Below are positions 8,032 through 17,290 of a stretch of DNA of 64,000 nucleotides, piece by piece (the first letter of the stretch is position 1; each line of letters opens with the position of its first letter). Source of the DNA: Methylocystis sp. (GTDB lineage Bacteria; Pseudomonadota; Alphaproteobacteria; Rhizobiales; Beijerinckiaceae). The DNA is taken from assembly GCA_016178015.1 (NCBI GenBank), contig JACOUB010000024.1, positions 1 through 64,000 on the forward strand, given 5' to 3'. Made by a program: the position numbers and the translations under genes. Under the pieces are notes generated by a model. It ran no database searches. It was not told where the DNA came from and saw only the letters and a list, made by a program, of their open reading frames with translations.

Positions 8032-8922
8032 ATGCGTTCCGTGTCTGCTTCCATGCAAGCCAAGCTCGACGCCGCCGTTTCGACCTTCTGCAATTGTTGG
8101 CGACTGGCGCGTCGGGACGGAACGATCATGGGCTTTACCGATCATGATCGCGATCTCGCCTTCAACGGCGTGATTTTTCGCGCCGGTTCCGGGCTGGCGG
8201 CGACGCAGGTCGAATCCGGCGTCGGCTTCGCCGCCGGGACCAGCGAAGCGCTGGGCGCTCTGCAAGCCGATAGTCTCACCGAGAGCGATCTGTTGGACGG
8301 GCTCTACGATGGCGCTTCCGTCGAGGTATGGCTCGTCGATTGGAGCGCCGTCGAGGATCGCGTGCTGCTCAATATCGCGACGATCGGCGAGGTGAAGCGC
8401 AGCGAATTCGCCTTTAGCGCCGAACTGCGTTCCAGCGCGCATCTTTTCGATCAGCAGCGCGGCGGGTCTTTTCAGCGGGCGTGTTCCGCGGATCTTGGGG
8501 ACGAGCGGTGCAGGTTCGATCTGTCGACGCAAGGCTTCTCGACGACCGGCTCGGTAAGTTCGAGCGCCGGCAGTTCGATGGTCGCTGCGCTGGCGGGCGT
8601 CTTCGATGCGAACTTTTTCACCGGCGGCAGGATGACGTTCGCCAGCGGCGCCAACGCCGGCGGGCGCGTCACGATCAAGTCGCACACGCAATCGGGGACG
8701 AGCGCCAATTTCGCCTTCTGGACGCCGCTCGCCCACCCGCTGGCGGCCGGCGATGCGTTCGCGGTCGTCGCCGGTTGCGACAAGTCGCCGGCGACCTGTC
8801 AGCAGAAATTCGCTAATTTCCTTAATTTTCGGGGGGTTCCGCACATGCCCGGCAACGATCGCGTCATCGCCTATCCGAGCACGCTGGCCCCGACGATGGA
8901 TGGCGGGAGTTTGTTCCGATGA
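8032..8922 (+). CDS. DUF2163 baseplate hub protein (GTA gp13-like)
   Basis: FCNCWRLARRDGTIMGFTDHDRDLAFNGVIFRAGSGLAATQVESGVGFAAGTSEALGALQADSLTESDLLDGLYDGASVEVWLVDW...CDKSPATCQQKFANFLNFRGVPHMPGNDRVIAYP. Confidence 0.93.
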   Translation: MRSVSASMQAKLDAAVSTFCNCWRLARRDGTIMGFTDHDRDLAFNGVIFRAGSGLAATQVESGVGFAAGTSEALGALQADSLTESDLLDGLYDGASVEVWLVDWSAVEDRVLLNIATIGEVKRSEFAFSAELRSSAHLFDQQRGGSFQRACSADLGDERCRFDLSTQGFSTTGSVSSSAGSSMVAALAGVFDANFFTGGRMTFASGANAGGRVTIKSHTQSGTSANFAFWTPLAHPLAAGDAFAVVAGCDKSPATCQQKFANFLNFRGVPHMPGNDRVIAYPSTLAPTMDGGSLFR

Positions 8923-9359
8923 GCGCGCCGACGCGCGACGCCATCGTCCGCGAGGCGCGCCGATGGATCGGCACGCCTTATCGACACCAGGCTTCTCTGT
9001 TGCACGTCGGTTGTGATTGCCTGGGGCTCGTGCGCGGCGTCTGGCGTGAACTCATCGGCCCAGAGCCAGAAGCGCCGCCGCCCTATTCTCCCGACTGGGC
9101 GGAGGCGCATGGCGTCGAGACCTTGGCTCTCGCCGCGCATCGCCACTTCGCGCCGTTGCAATCTGCGGATTTTCGAGCCGGCGACGTTCTCTTGTTTCGC
9201 GTTCGCGACAATGCGCCAGCTAAGCATCTCGGCATAGCGACGAGCGCGACGCACATGATTCATGCGCATGGCGGCGCCTGTGTGGCGGAAATCGCGATCG
9301 GTCCTCATTGGGGCCGACGTCTTGCCGGCGCGTTCGCTTTTCCGGGCGTCGTGGATTGA
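8919..9359 (+). CDS. NlpC/P60-type peptidase (GTA gp14-like)
   Basis: AIVREARRWIGTPYRHQASLLHVGCDCLGLVRGVWRELIG...HLGIATSATHMIHAHGGACVAEIAI; Cys/His catalytic motifs. Confidence 0.93.
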   Translation: MSAPTRDAIVREARRWIGTPYRHQASLLHVGCDCLGLVRGVWRELIGPEPEAPPPYSPDWAEAHGVETLALAAHRHFAPLQSADFRAGDVLLFRVRDNAPAKHLGIATSATHMIHAHGGACVAEIAIGPHWGRRLAGAFAFPGVVD

Positions 9360-9396
9360 CGACAATCGCACGCGGAAATCATCTCACGGGCAATTC

Positions 9397-12300
9397 ATGG
9401 CGACCTTGCTTCTCGATACGGCCGGCTCAGTCCTCGGCGGCGCGATTGCCGGTCCGATCGGCGCAACGCTAGGGCGCTTTGCGGGCCGACTGGGCGGCGC
9501 GCTCATCGACGAGGCGCTGCAGCCTCACGCCTCTCCGCGCTACTCCGTCGGTCCCCGGCTCAAGTCCATGGACGGGATCGCATCGACCGAGGGCGCCGTC
9601 ATTCCGCGCCTCTATGGCCGCGCGCGCATCGGCGGGCAGATGATCTGGGCGACGCGCTTTCTCGAACAGGCCAATGTCTCGCTGAGCGGGGGCTCCGGCG
9701 GTTCCGGAAAGGGTGGAGGCGGAGGCGGAGGCGGCCGGGGAGGCGGCGCGCCGACGATTAATGTCTCCTATTCGTACTTCGCCAATTTCGCCATCGGCAT
9801 TTGCCAGGGACCGATCGCCTTCGTACGGCGCATTTGGGCGGACGGCGTCGAGCTCGACATGACGACCTTGCCGATCCGCATATACAAGGGTGATGAGGAT
9901 CAACATCCCGATGCGCTGATCGTCGCCAAGGAGGGGCAGGAGAACGCGCCGGCCTATCGGGGGCTCGCCTACATCGTCTTCGAACTCTTGCCGCTGGCCC
10001 ACTTTGGCAATCGCATTCCGCAGTTCACTTTCGAGGTGGTCAAGCCCGTCGCGGGAATAGGCTCGATGATTCGCGCCGTCGATATCATTCCGGGCGCCAC
10101 GGAAGCCGGATACCAGCCGGCGCTTCAGCTCAATTTTTTCTCGCCCGGCGTGACCAGCGCCGAGAACCGCCATCAACTGACGGCGCCGACCGACTGGACG
10201 GCCTCGCTCGATGCGCTGCAAGCGCTGTGTCCCAATCTCCGAAGCGTCGCGCTCGTCGTCACTTGGTTCGGCGACGATCTGCGCGCGGGAACATGCACGA
10301 TCGCGCCGCGCGTCGATGCGAGATTCAAGACGATTGGGGAATTCGATTTCCTCGTCCGCGGTGTTTGGCCGCCGGATTGGTCGGTGGCGGGCCTCATGCG
10401 CTTCAGTGCGCGTCTCGTCTCGCAAATCGACGGTCGCTCGGCGTTCGGCGGCACGCCCAGCGACGCCTCCGTTTCGGCGGCGATAGCAGATTTGAGGAGG
10501 CGCGGCCTGTCGGTCGCCTTCTACCCCTTCGTGATGATGGATGTGCCGCCAGGCAACGCTCTGCCCGATCCTCACACCGGCGCGCCGCCGCAGCCTGCTT
10601 TCCCGTGGCGCGGCCGCATCACCTGCGATCCGGCCCCGGGCCGTCCGGGAACGCCCGATGGGACACCCGACGCGGCGACGCAGGTCAATGCCTTCTTTGC
10701 CGGCTATCGCAGCTTCATCCTGCATTATGCGCAACTGTGCCAGGCGGCCGGCGGCGTCGACGCCTTTCTCATCGGTTCGGAGTTGCGGGAGCTGACGCGC
10801 GTGCGCGACGCGCCCGGACATTATCCCGCCGTTGATGCGCTCGCGACCCTGGCGACGGACGTCAAGGCTGTCCTCGGGCCTTCGACCAAGGTCGCCTATT
10901 CCGCCGATTGGACGGAATATGGCGCGCACGTATTGGCCAACGGCGACGTGCGCTTTCCGCTGGATCCACTGTGGGCGTCGCCGTCAGTTGATTTCGTCGG
11001 CGTCGATGTCTATTGGCCGCTTGCCGATTGGCGCGACGGCGAGGGCCACCTCGACGCCGGAATCGCTTCGACCATCTATGATCTCGATTATCTTTCGTCG
11101 CGCATCGCGTCTGGCGAAGCCTATGACTGGTTTTACGCCGATAAAGCGGCGCGCGACGCGCAGCAGCGCACGCCGATAACCGACGGCCTTGGCAAGCCAT
11201 GGATGTTTCGTCAGAAGGATTTCGCCGCTTGGTGGTCGCACGCACATTACGAGCGCGTCGGCGGCGCGGAATTGACGAGCCCGACGCCATGGGTTCCGCA
11301 GTCGAAGCCCATTTGGATTGTCGAGACCGGCTGCCCGGCCGTCGATCGCGGCGCCAATGCGCCCAACGTCTTTCCGGACGCACATTCTTCCGAAGGCGGG
11401 CTTCCCTACTATTCGCGCGGCGGACGCGACGATCTCATGCAAGCGCGTTTCATCGAGGCGATGCTGACCTATTTCAACGCTTCCTCGCCAGGCGCCATAC
11501 CCGCCAACAACCCCATATCGACAGTCTACGGCGCGCCGATGGTCGACCCGGCGCACATCTATGTCTGGTGTTGGGATGGGCGTCCGTTTCCGGCCTTTCC
11601 CGCTTCCAGCTCCCTTTGGGCGGATGCGCCGAATTGGGAGACCGGCCATTGGCTCAACGGCCGCCTCGAGGGCGCGCCAATCGACGAGCTGGTCGCCGCG
11701 CTCGCCACCGCCGTTCCAACGCCGGCGCTCGACGTGCGCAGGCCGCAGATTTACGGCTTCGTCGATGGCTATGTCGTCGATCGAATCATGTCGCCGCGCG
11801 AGGCGATCGAGCCGCTCGCGACGCTATTTGGCTTCGATCCGGTCATGTCGGGAGACACGGTGCGGTTCGTCGCTCGGTTTGGAAGACCGTTGCGCGCGAT
11901 CGGCGAGGACGACCTGGTTCCCAACAAGGACGGGACGCTGGTCAATCTCGCGCGCGCACAAGAAAGTGAACTGCCGCACGAGATTGCTCTTTCGTTTTCC
12001 GATTCCGAACTCGATTATCGGACCGGTCGGGTGCTGTCGCGCCGTCTGGAAGGCTATTCGTCGCGTCAAAGCGAAACGCAAGCGGCGGTCATGACCAATC
12101 GCGCCAATGCGCAGCTATTGGCGGATACCTGGTTGCAAGATCTCTGGGTTGGGCGCGAGACGGCGGCGTTCTCCTTACGTCCCGGCCTCGCGGCGCTAGA
12201 GCCCGGCGACGTCGTGCAACTCGAAACCACGGCGGGCGGGCGGCTCTTTCAGATTCAACGCATCAACGATGGCGCGGCGCGGAGCGTTGTCGCGCGCGCC

Positions 12301-13305
12301 ATCGATCCGAGCGTTTATGACGCAACGGCTATCAGGATCGCGAGGGCTTCGGTCGCTTCGCCCAGCGTCGTCGGTCCGCCGCGCGTCCTTGTTCTCGATC
12401 TGGCCCTGGCCAAAACCGATCCGCCGCCGCTGTCGTTCGTGGCCGCCTTCGCCGATCCTTGGCCGGGAGCATTGGCGATCTGGCGGCAAGTCGGTTCGAC
12501 TTACGAGAATTTCGGCGCGATCGCGAAGCGCGCGACGACGGGCGACACGCTCGACGTTTTGCAGCCAGGTCCGCTGGCGCGCTTCGACCACGGCGCCAGC
12601 GTGACCGTTAAGCTTGGATCTGGCGCGCTCGCCTCGGTCGACGACGCCAGCGCCTTCGCGCTGCGCTCCGCCATGGCTATTCGGGGAGCGGACGGAGCGT
12701 GGGAAATTTTCGCATTCACCCGCGCCGAGCTCGTAGCGACGAACACCTATCGCCTGTCGCGTCTGTTGCGGGGACTCGGCGGCGACCAGAGCGCTGCGGC
12801 GAGAGCCGTGCCTGCTGGCGCGCCCGTCGTGTTGCTCGATGACGCGGTTGTTCCCCTGGCGACGCAGCAAGGCGCGCTCGGCGCGCCGACAACATATCGA
12901 ATCGGCCCGGCCAACCGCGACCACAGCGATCCGACCTATGTGCAGGCGACCGTCGCCGCGACCGGCCGGGCGTTGATGCCCTACGCCCCCGCGCAGGCGC
13001 GGGCGCGGCGCACGAACGATGGCGTCGTCATCTCGTTTGTGCGTCGCGGACGCATCGACGCCGACGCCTGGGCGCCCGTCGACATTCCGCTCGGCGAAAC
13101 GAACGAAGCCTATGAAATCGCGGTCTCGCTTCTGGCCGGCGGGAGCCGTGTGCTTGCCTCGTCCTCGACGTCCGTTCTCTATCCCGCGAGCGTCGAGCTC
13201 GCGGACTTCGGCGCGCCCCAGACTGCTCTTTCGGTCGAGATTTTCCAGCTCAGTTCGAGCGTTGGACGGGGCTTTCCGCTCGCGGCTTCTCTTATCATCC
13301 ACTGA
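9397..13305 (+). CDS. GTA TIM-barrel-like host specificity / tail hub protein (gp15-like)
   Basis: 1302 aa from MATLLLDTAGSVLGGAIAGPIGATLGRFAGRLGGALIDEAL...; glycoside-hydrolase-like section (KVAYSADWTEYGAH...FVGVDVYWPLADWRDGEGHLDAG...PIWIVETGCPAVDRGANAPNVF), then a tail-hub domain. Confidence 0.95.
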   Translation: MATLLLDTAGSVLGGAIAGPIGATLGRFAGRLGGALIDEALQPHASPRYSVGPRLKSMDGIASTEGAVIPRLYGRARIGGQMIWATRFLEQANVSLSGGSGGSGKGGGGGGGGRGGGAPTINVSYSYFANFAIGICQGPIAFVRRIWADGVELDMTTLPIRIYKGDEDQHPDALIVAKEGQENAPAYRGLAYIVFELLPLAHFGNRIPQFTFEVVKPVAGIGSMIRAVDIIPGATEAGYQPALQLNFFSPGVTSAENRHQLTAPTDWTASLDALQALCPNLRSVALVVTWFGDDLRAGTCTIAPRVDARFKTIGEFDFLVRGVWPPDWSVAGLMRFSARLVSQIDGRSAFGGTPSDASVSAAIADLRRRGLSVAFYPFVMMDVPPGNALPDPHTGAPPQPAFPWRGRITCDPAPGRPGTPDGTPDAATQVNAFFAGYRSFILHYAQLCQAAGGVDAFLIGSELRELTRVRDAPGHYPAVDALATLATDVKAVLGPSTKVAYSADWTEYGAHVLANGDVRFPLDPLWASPSVDFVGVDVYWPLADWRDGEGHLDAGIASTIYDLDYLSSRIASGEAYDWFYADKAARDAQQRTPITDGLGKPWMFRQKDFAAWWSHAHYERVGGAELTSPTPWVPQSKPIWIVETGCPAVDRGANAPNVFPDAHSSEGGLPYYSRGGRDDLMQARFIEAMLTYFNASSPGAIPANNPISTVYGAPMVDPAHIYVWCWDGRPFPAFPASSSLWADAPNWETGHWLNGRLEGAPIDELVAALATAVPTPALDVRRPQIYGFVDGYVVDRIMSPREAIEPLATLFGFDPVMSGDTVRFVARFGRPLRAIGEDDLVPNKDGTLVNLARAQESELPHEIALSFSDSELDYRTGRVLSRRLEGYSSRQSETQAAVMTNRANAQLLADTWLQDLWVGRETAAFSLRPGLAALEPGDVVQLETTAGGRLFQIQRINDGAARSVVARAIDPSVYDATAIRIARASVASPSVVGPPRVLVLDLALAKTDPPPLSFVAAFADPWPGALAIWRQVGSTYENFGAIAKRATTGDTLDVLQPGPLARFDHGASVTVKLGSGALASVDDASAFALRSAMAIRGADGAWEIFAFTRAELVATNTYRLSRLLRGLGGDQSAAARAVPAGAPVVLLDDAVVPLATQQGALGAPTTYRIGPANRDHSDPTYVQATVAATGRALMPYAPAQARARRTNDGVVISFVRRGRIDADAWAPVDIPLGETNEAYEIAVSLLAGGSRVLASSSTSVLYPASVELADFGAPQTALSVEIFQLSSSVGRGFPLAASLIIH

Positions 13306-13313
13306 GGGCGCTC

Positions 13314-13473
13314 ATGACCCAAACGACGCATCTCGCTTTGCCGTTCATCGATGCGGCGCAGGCGCAAAAGCATGTGACGCACAACGAGGCGCTGCAACTG
13401 CTCGACGCTCTCGTGCAATTGTCGGTCGGCGCGCGCAACCAAGGCGCGCCGCCGGTTTCGCCAAGCGAAGGGC
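13314..13473 (+). pseudogene. N-terminal part of DUF2793-like tail protein, apparently frameshifted/deleted into the downstream ORF
   Basis: MTQTTHLALPFIDAAQAQKHVTHNEALQLLDALVQLSVGARNQGAPPVSPSEG matches the DUF2793 N-terminus; the continuing sense (MLLVYDGAAWGDAGRTL...) is in another frame from 13474. Confidence 0.7.
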
Positions 13474-15108
13474 ATGTTGCTCGTTTACGACGGCGCCGCG
13501 TGGGGCGACGCCGGCCGCACGCTGCGCGAGCTTCAGAATTTGAATCTATTGGGGCTCGGCACGACCGCGGACGCCAACAATCCGCTGTCGGCGAAGCTGA
13601 ACGCGGCGCTCTTTACGGCGAAAAGCCTCGCGGAGGGCGGAACCGGCGATCTGCGCTTCACGCTGAACAAGAGCGCGTCTGGCAATACGGTTTCGCAGCT
13701 CTATCAGGACAACTATTCCGGCCGCGCCGAGACGGGCCTGACCGGCGACGATCATTTTCACGTGAAGGTTTCGGCCGACGGCGCGACCTGGAAGGAAGCG
13801 ATCAATATCGATCCGGCGAGCGCGATCGCCAATTTTCCGAATGGAACGTCTGGAATTAGCACCGGTCAGGCGAACGGCGTCGCGGGGCTCGATGCGGGCG
13901 GCAAGGTGCCGCTCGCGCAACTGTCGACGCTGATCGGCGATGCTGGGGCCGGCGGGACGAAAGGACTTGCTCCCGCCCCGGCCGCCGGCGACGCGGCGGC
14001 CGGCAAGTTTCTCAAAGCCGACGGCACGTGGGCGGCCCCGGCGGGCGCTGTCGCCGCTCTCCTCGCCGCCAACAATCTCTCCGATCTCGTCGACGCGGCG
14101 ACGGCGCGGAACAATCTGTTCGGCGCGGGTTTCTCGTGGGACGCGACCAATAAGGCGCTGACGCTTGGCGGCGCGACGGTGACGACGAGCAATCCGATCG
14201 TCAACGGATCGCAAACGTGGAACGCCGCCGGCGTCGTTTTCAAAGGCCTCTCGTTCAACGCAACCAAGACGGCGGCGAACGTTCTGTCTGGGCTGATTGA
14301 CGTTGGCTTCGGCGGGAACACGACATTCCGGGTTGGCGAGCAATCGGCGAATTGGGGCACGATGTGGCTGCTTGCCAACGGCGCCCCGTCGGCAACCAAC
14401 TGGGCAATGCAAACTGGGGGCAGCACCCTTTATATCAATGCGCTGACGGCGGATTCCAACATAGTATTCTCCGATGGCGGCGGCGTCGGCAAGACCGCCA
14501 TTTATCCATCCTACCTGGTCATCGGCAGCGCGAACTTCTATGGGTTCTCCAGCACAACATCATACAGCGGCGCGATAGATACGGCGCTTTACCGCGACGC
14601 CGCGGGCGTCCTCGCCCTTCGCAATGGAACGGCTGCACAGTCACTCAATATTTACAACACATACACGGACGCGAGTAATTACGAAGCACTCCAACTGTCG
14701 TGGAGCGGAAATTTCGCCCGAATAAGGACCTCGTACGCCGGAACCGGCTTTTCTAGGTCACTGATCCTCGACAGCGCTAGCACGATGTATTTCGATGTCG
14801 GCGGCCTAGACAAGTGGCAGATTCCCACGGGTGGGCATTTCCTTGCCAGCATCGATAACAGCTGCGACATCGGCGCCAACGGCGCGAATAGGCCGAGGAA
14901 TGTTTATATTGCGGGGTCTCTTTATGCAGCGATCCTCGCGAGCGCCGCCACAACCGTCGCCTCTCTCCCGTCAGCGACGACAACGGGCGCGGGGGCGCGC
15001 GCCTTCGTCACCGACGCCGCCGCCACGACCTTTCTTGCCGCCGTCGCCGGCGGCGGCGCCAACAAGGTTCCGGTGGTCAGCGACGGAACGAGTTGGCTGA
15101 TCGGGTGA
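13474..15108 (+). CDS. phage tail fibre-like protein (contains the rest of DUF2793)
   Basis: LLVYDGAAWGDAGRTLRELQNLNLLGLGTTADANNPLSAKLNAALFTAKSLAEGGTGDLRFTLNKSASGNTVSQLYQDNYSGRAETGLTGDDHFHVKVSADG...; repetitive fibre-like C-terminal half ending in a VASLPSATTTGAGARAFVTDA segment. Confidence 0.8.
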   Translation: MLLVYDGAAWGDAGRTLRELQNLNLLGLGTTADANNPLSAKLNAALFTAKSLAEGGTGDLRFTLNKSASGNTVSQLYQDNYSGRAETGLTGDDHFHVKVSADGATWKEAINIDPASAIANFPNGTSGISTGQANGVAGLDAGGKVPLAQLSTLIGDAGAGGTKGLAPAPAAGDAAAGKFLKADGTWAAPAGAVAALLAANNLSDLVDAATARNNLFGAGFSWDATNKALTLGGATVTTSNPIVNGSQTWNAAGVVFKGLSFNATKTAANVLSGLIDVGFGGNTTFRVGEQSANWGTMWLLANGAPSATNWAMQTGGSTLYINALTADSNIVFSDGGGVGKTAIYPSYLVIGSANFYGFSSTTSYSGAIDTALYRDAAGVLALRNGTAAQSLNIYNTYTDASNYEALQLSWSGNFARIRTSYAGTGFSRSLILDSASTMYFDVGGLDKWQIPTGGHFLASIDNSCDIGANGANRPRNVYIAGSLYAAILASAATTVASLPSATTTGAGARAFVTDAAATTFLAAVAGGGANKVPVVSDGTSWLIG

Positions 15109-15187
15109 CAGAGGACAGAAGACGGACGACAGAGGACGGACGAAGGACGAGAAATCCGTCTTCTGTCGTCCGTCCTCTGTCATCCGC
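15107..15187. repeat. heptad-repeat hairpin 1 (GACAGAG/GACGGAC units and complement)
   Basis: gacagag gacagaa gacggac gacagag gacggac gaaggac gagaaat ccgtctt ctgtcgt ccgtcct ctgtcat ccg; 7-nt periodicity with the second half complementary. Confidence 0.9.
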
Positions 15188-15202
15188 AAACGAGGAACCG
15201 CC

Positions 15203-15379
15203 ATGCAACTGACGCCGCAAGACATCATTGACGCCATCGCTCTGCTCGATCTCGCCACCAAGGCCGGAGGGCTCGGCGCGGCGCAAAAGGCGCTACCGCT
15301 CGCCTTGAAGCTGCAAGCCATCGGAAACGAAATCGCGGCGCAAGAGCAGGCGGCGCGCCAAGCAGAGGAGACCGCCTAA
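15203..15379 (+). CDS. small phage-associated hypothetical protein
   Basis: MQLTPQDIIDAIALLDLATKAGGLGAAQKALPLALKLQAIGNEIAAQEQAARQAEETA*; stop adjacent to the next ATG. Confidence 0.6.
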   Translation: MQLTPQDIIDAIALLDLATKAGGLGAAQKALPLALKLQAIGNEIAAQEQAARQAEETA

Positions 15380-15700
15380 ATGGCCGATACGGACCCGATC
15401 GTCGTCAATTTCACCATCGCCGACCCGGCGTTGATCGCCGGCGTCGTGTTCGCGCGCGACCTTTACAACGCTTTGCTCCCCGACGTGCAGGATAAGAACG
15501 CTGACGGCTCGCCCAAGGTCGATGCCGACAACAAGCCTGTCTATGTCGCGCCGAAGCCCGGTGCGCTGGGAAGCGCCGAATACATCATGTTCGTCGGCAG
15601 CCGAGCCATTCAATCTTATGCGCGCCAGAAGATCGCCGCCGATTTTGAGGCGAGCCAGCAGAAAGCGCAAGCTGCGGCGCTGGCGGACGCCGGGCTGTGA
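15380..15700 (+). CDS. phage-associated hypothetical protein
   Basis: 106 aa MADTDPIVVNFTIADPALIAGVVFARDLYNALLPDVQDKNADGSPKVDADNKPVYVAPK...; colinear with its neighbours. Confidence 0.65.
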   Translation: MADTDPIVVNFTIADPALIAGVVFARDLYNALLPDVQDKNADGSPKVDADNKPVYVAPKPGALGSAEYIMFVGSRAIQSYARQKIAADFEASQQKAQAAALADAGL

Positions 15701-15702
15701 CA

Positions 15703-15796
15703 GTGAGTGGTGAGTAGGGAGTAGTGAGTAGGGAGTAGGGGTTGGGCTTCTACTCCCTATTGCCTACTCACTACTCCCTACTGCCTACTCACCATT
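15703..15796. repeat. heptad-repeat hairpin 2 (GTGAGTA/GGGAGTA units and complement)
   Basis: gtgagtg gtgagta gggagta gtgagta gggagta ggggttg ggcttct actccct attgcct actcact actccct actgcct actcacc. Confidence 0.9.
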
Positions 15797-15817
15797 CCCA
15801 AAAACTCAAGGATCACG

Positions 15818-16237
15818 TTGATCGCACGTTTCGCTCTTGCGGGCGCGCTGGCGCTCGCGCTGCATTCGCCGGCGCAGGCCGAGGATTGGTTTTCGGCGCT
15901 ACGCGCCGTCTTCGAGCGATCGGCGGTTCAAGCGCCATCAGGGACCAACGCCGGCTCTTTGCTCGCTTCTTGGTATGGCGGCGGCGAATATCTCAATCGC
16001 CGCACCGCCAACGGCGAGCGCTTCGATCCGCGCGCGCTCACCTGTGCGCATCGCACATTGCCGTTCGGGGCGATGCTGCTCGTCTCGCGCGCCGGCCGGT
16101 CGGTCGCGGTGCGCGTCAACGACCGCGGGCCTGCTGCGTGGACCGGCCGCGCGCTCGATCTGTCGCGCGGCGCAGCGGCGCAGCTTGCCATGCTCGGCGC
16201 CGGCGTGGCGCGCGTGAACGTGCAAATCCTCAAATAG
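15818..16237 (+). CDS. RlpA-like septal ring lytic transglycosylase family protein
   Basis: Signal peptide then SLLASWYGGGEYLNRRTANGERFDPRALTCAHRTLPFGAMLLVSRAGRSVAVRVNDRGPAAWTGRALDLSRGAAAQL; double-psi beta-barrel signature. Confidence 0.9.
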   Translation: MIARFALAGALALALHSPAQAEDWFSALRAVFERSAVQAPSGTNAGSLLASWYGGGEYLNRRTANGERFDPRALTCAHRTLPFGAMLLVSRAGRSVAVRVNDRGPAAWTGRALDLSRGAAAQLAMLGAGVARVNVQILK

Positions 16238-16247
16238 GTGCAAAATC

Positions 16248-16859
16248 ATGCCGACTGGACCATCAATGGCCGATCATCTCGCGTCGCTGAAGGCGTCGAT
16301 CGAGGAGGATAGACGACAGAAGGCGGACGACAAGTCCGTCGTCAGTCGTCCGCCCTCTGTCGTCTGGCCGCTCCAGCGCGACGTGCTCGCTTTCTACGGC
16401 AATCCACGTGGCCCCGGAACGTGGAGCCACAAATGGTGGGCCGAGAACATCGTCTCGGTTGCTTGCCCGTGGCCACTGTCGTCCGATGGCGGCAGGACGC
16501 ATCTTTCGCACATCTCGATCCATAAGAAATGCGCAGCGTCGCTGACGCGCGTGTTGGCGCGCGTGTGGCAAGACGCCGGCTGCGACATCACGAAAATCCG
16601 CGCGTTGAAATACGACGTGTTTTCTGGTTCGCTCGCCTATCGCAATAAGCGCGGCTCATCCTCCATGTCGATGCATACGCCCGGCTGCGCGATCGATTTC
16701 GACGCGCCCGACAATCAAATGCACGCGCAGAAGCACCTCTTCACGGACGAGAGCCTGTTGGTGCGCGCCTTCAAGAGCGAGGGCTGGATTTGGGGCGGCG
16801 ATTGGGCGGGCGACGGGGTTGACGCCATGCACTTCCAAGCGGCGCGGGTGCACACTTAA
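16248..16859 (+). CDS. M15-type D-Ala-D-Ala carboxypeptidase / endolysin-like protein
   Basis: YRNKRGSSSMSMHTPGCAIDFDAPDNQ...LVRAFKSEGWIWGGDWAGDGVDAMHFQAA; M15 zinc-peptidase motifs. Confidence 0.85.
   Translation: MPTGPSMADHLASLKASIEEDRRQKADDKSVVSRPPSVVWPLQRDVLAFYGNPRGPGTWSHKWWAENIVSVACPWPLSSDGGRTHLSHISIHKKCAASLTRVLARVWQDAGCDITKIRALKYDVFSGSLAYRNKRGSSSMSMHTPGCAIDFDAPDNQMHAQKHLFTDESLLVRAFKSEGWIWGGDWAGDGVDAMHFQAARVHT
16311..16366. repeat. heptad-repeat hairpin 3, inside the M15 peptidase ORF
   Basis: agacgacagaaggcggacgacaagtccgtcgtcagtcgtccgccctctgtcgtct; translated in frame as RRQKADDKSVVSRPPSVV. Confidence 0.88.
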
Positions 16860-16862
16860 GAG

Positions 16863-16929
16863 AGCGAATAGCGAGTAGCGAGTGGCGAATGGAACTACTC
16901 GCTATTCGCTACTCGCCACTCGCTGTTCG
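16863..16929. repeat. heptad-repeat hairpin 4 (GCGARTR units and complement)
   Basis: gcgaata gcgagta gcgagtg gcgaatg gaactac tcgctat tcgctac tcgccac tcgctgt tcg. Confidence 0.9.
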
Positions 16930-16940
16930 AGGAAGACGCC

Positions 16941-17078
16941 ATGCTGCATCCCGACGACATCGTGCGATTTCTCGGCATTGCGGCGCTCAGCGCCGTCGCG
17001 TGTTTTGCCGCGCGGCTCGTTCTCGAGTTCGCGCCGGCTGTTGCGATCATCTGGCGGTTCGGACCGCCGCCGTTGTGA
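16941..17078 (+). CDS. small hydrophobic protein in lysis cassette
   Basis: MLHPDDIVRFLGIAALSAVACFAARLVLEFAPAVAIIWRFGPPPL*. Confidence 0.5.
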   Translation: MLHPDDIVRFLGIAALSAVACFAARLVLEFAPAVAIIWRFGPPPL

Positions 17079-17087
17079 GGCGCCGCC

Positions 17088-17288
17088 ATGCATCCTCTCG
17101 CCGCGCTCAGTCTGGCCGCCCTGGCGGCGTTTGCGCTGGCGGGGCTGGTTGCCGTCGCGCTCGTGCAATCCGCCCTGATGGCGGTGGCCGGCATGCGCGC
17201 GGTCGGCATGCTCGCGCTGATCATCATCCGACACTGCGTTTTTGTGCTCGGCAGGACGGCGCTGCGTCTGGCGCGGCAGGTCCTCTAG
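17088..17288 (+). CDS. small membrane protein in lysis cassette
   Basis: MHPLAALSLAALAAFALAGLVAVALVQSALMAVAGMRAVGMLALIIIRHCVFVLGRTALRLARQVL. Confidence 0.5.
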   Translation: MHPLAALSLAALAAFALAGLVAVALVQSALMAVAGMRAVGMLALIIIRHCVFVLGRTALRLARQVL

Positions 17289-17290
17289 GA

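Noticed and set aside
9469-10929. 486-aa minus-strand ORF
   Set aside because: Antisense to the gp15-like gene; shadow frame.
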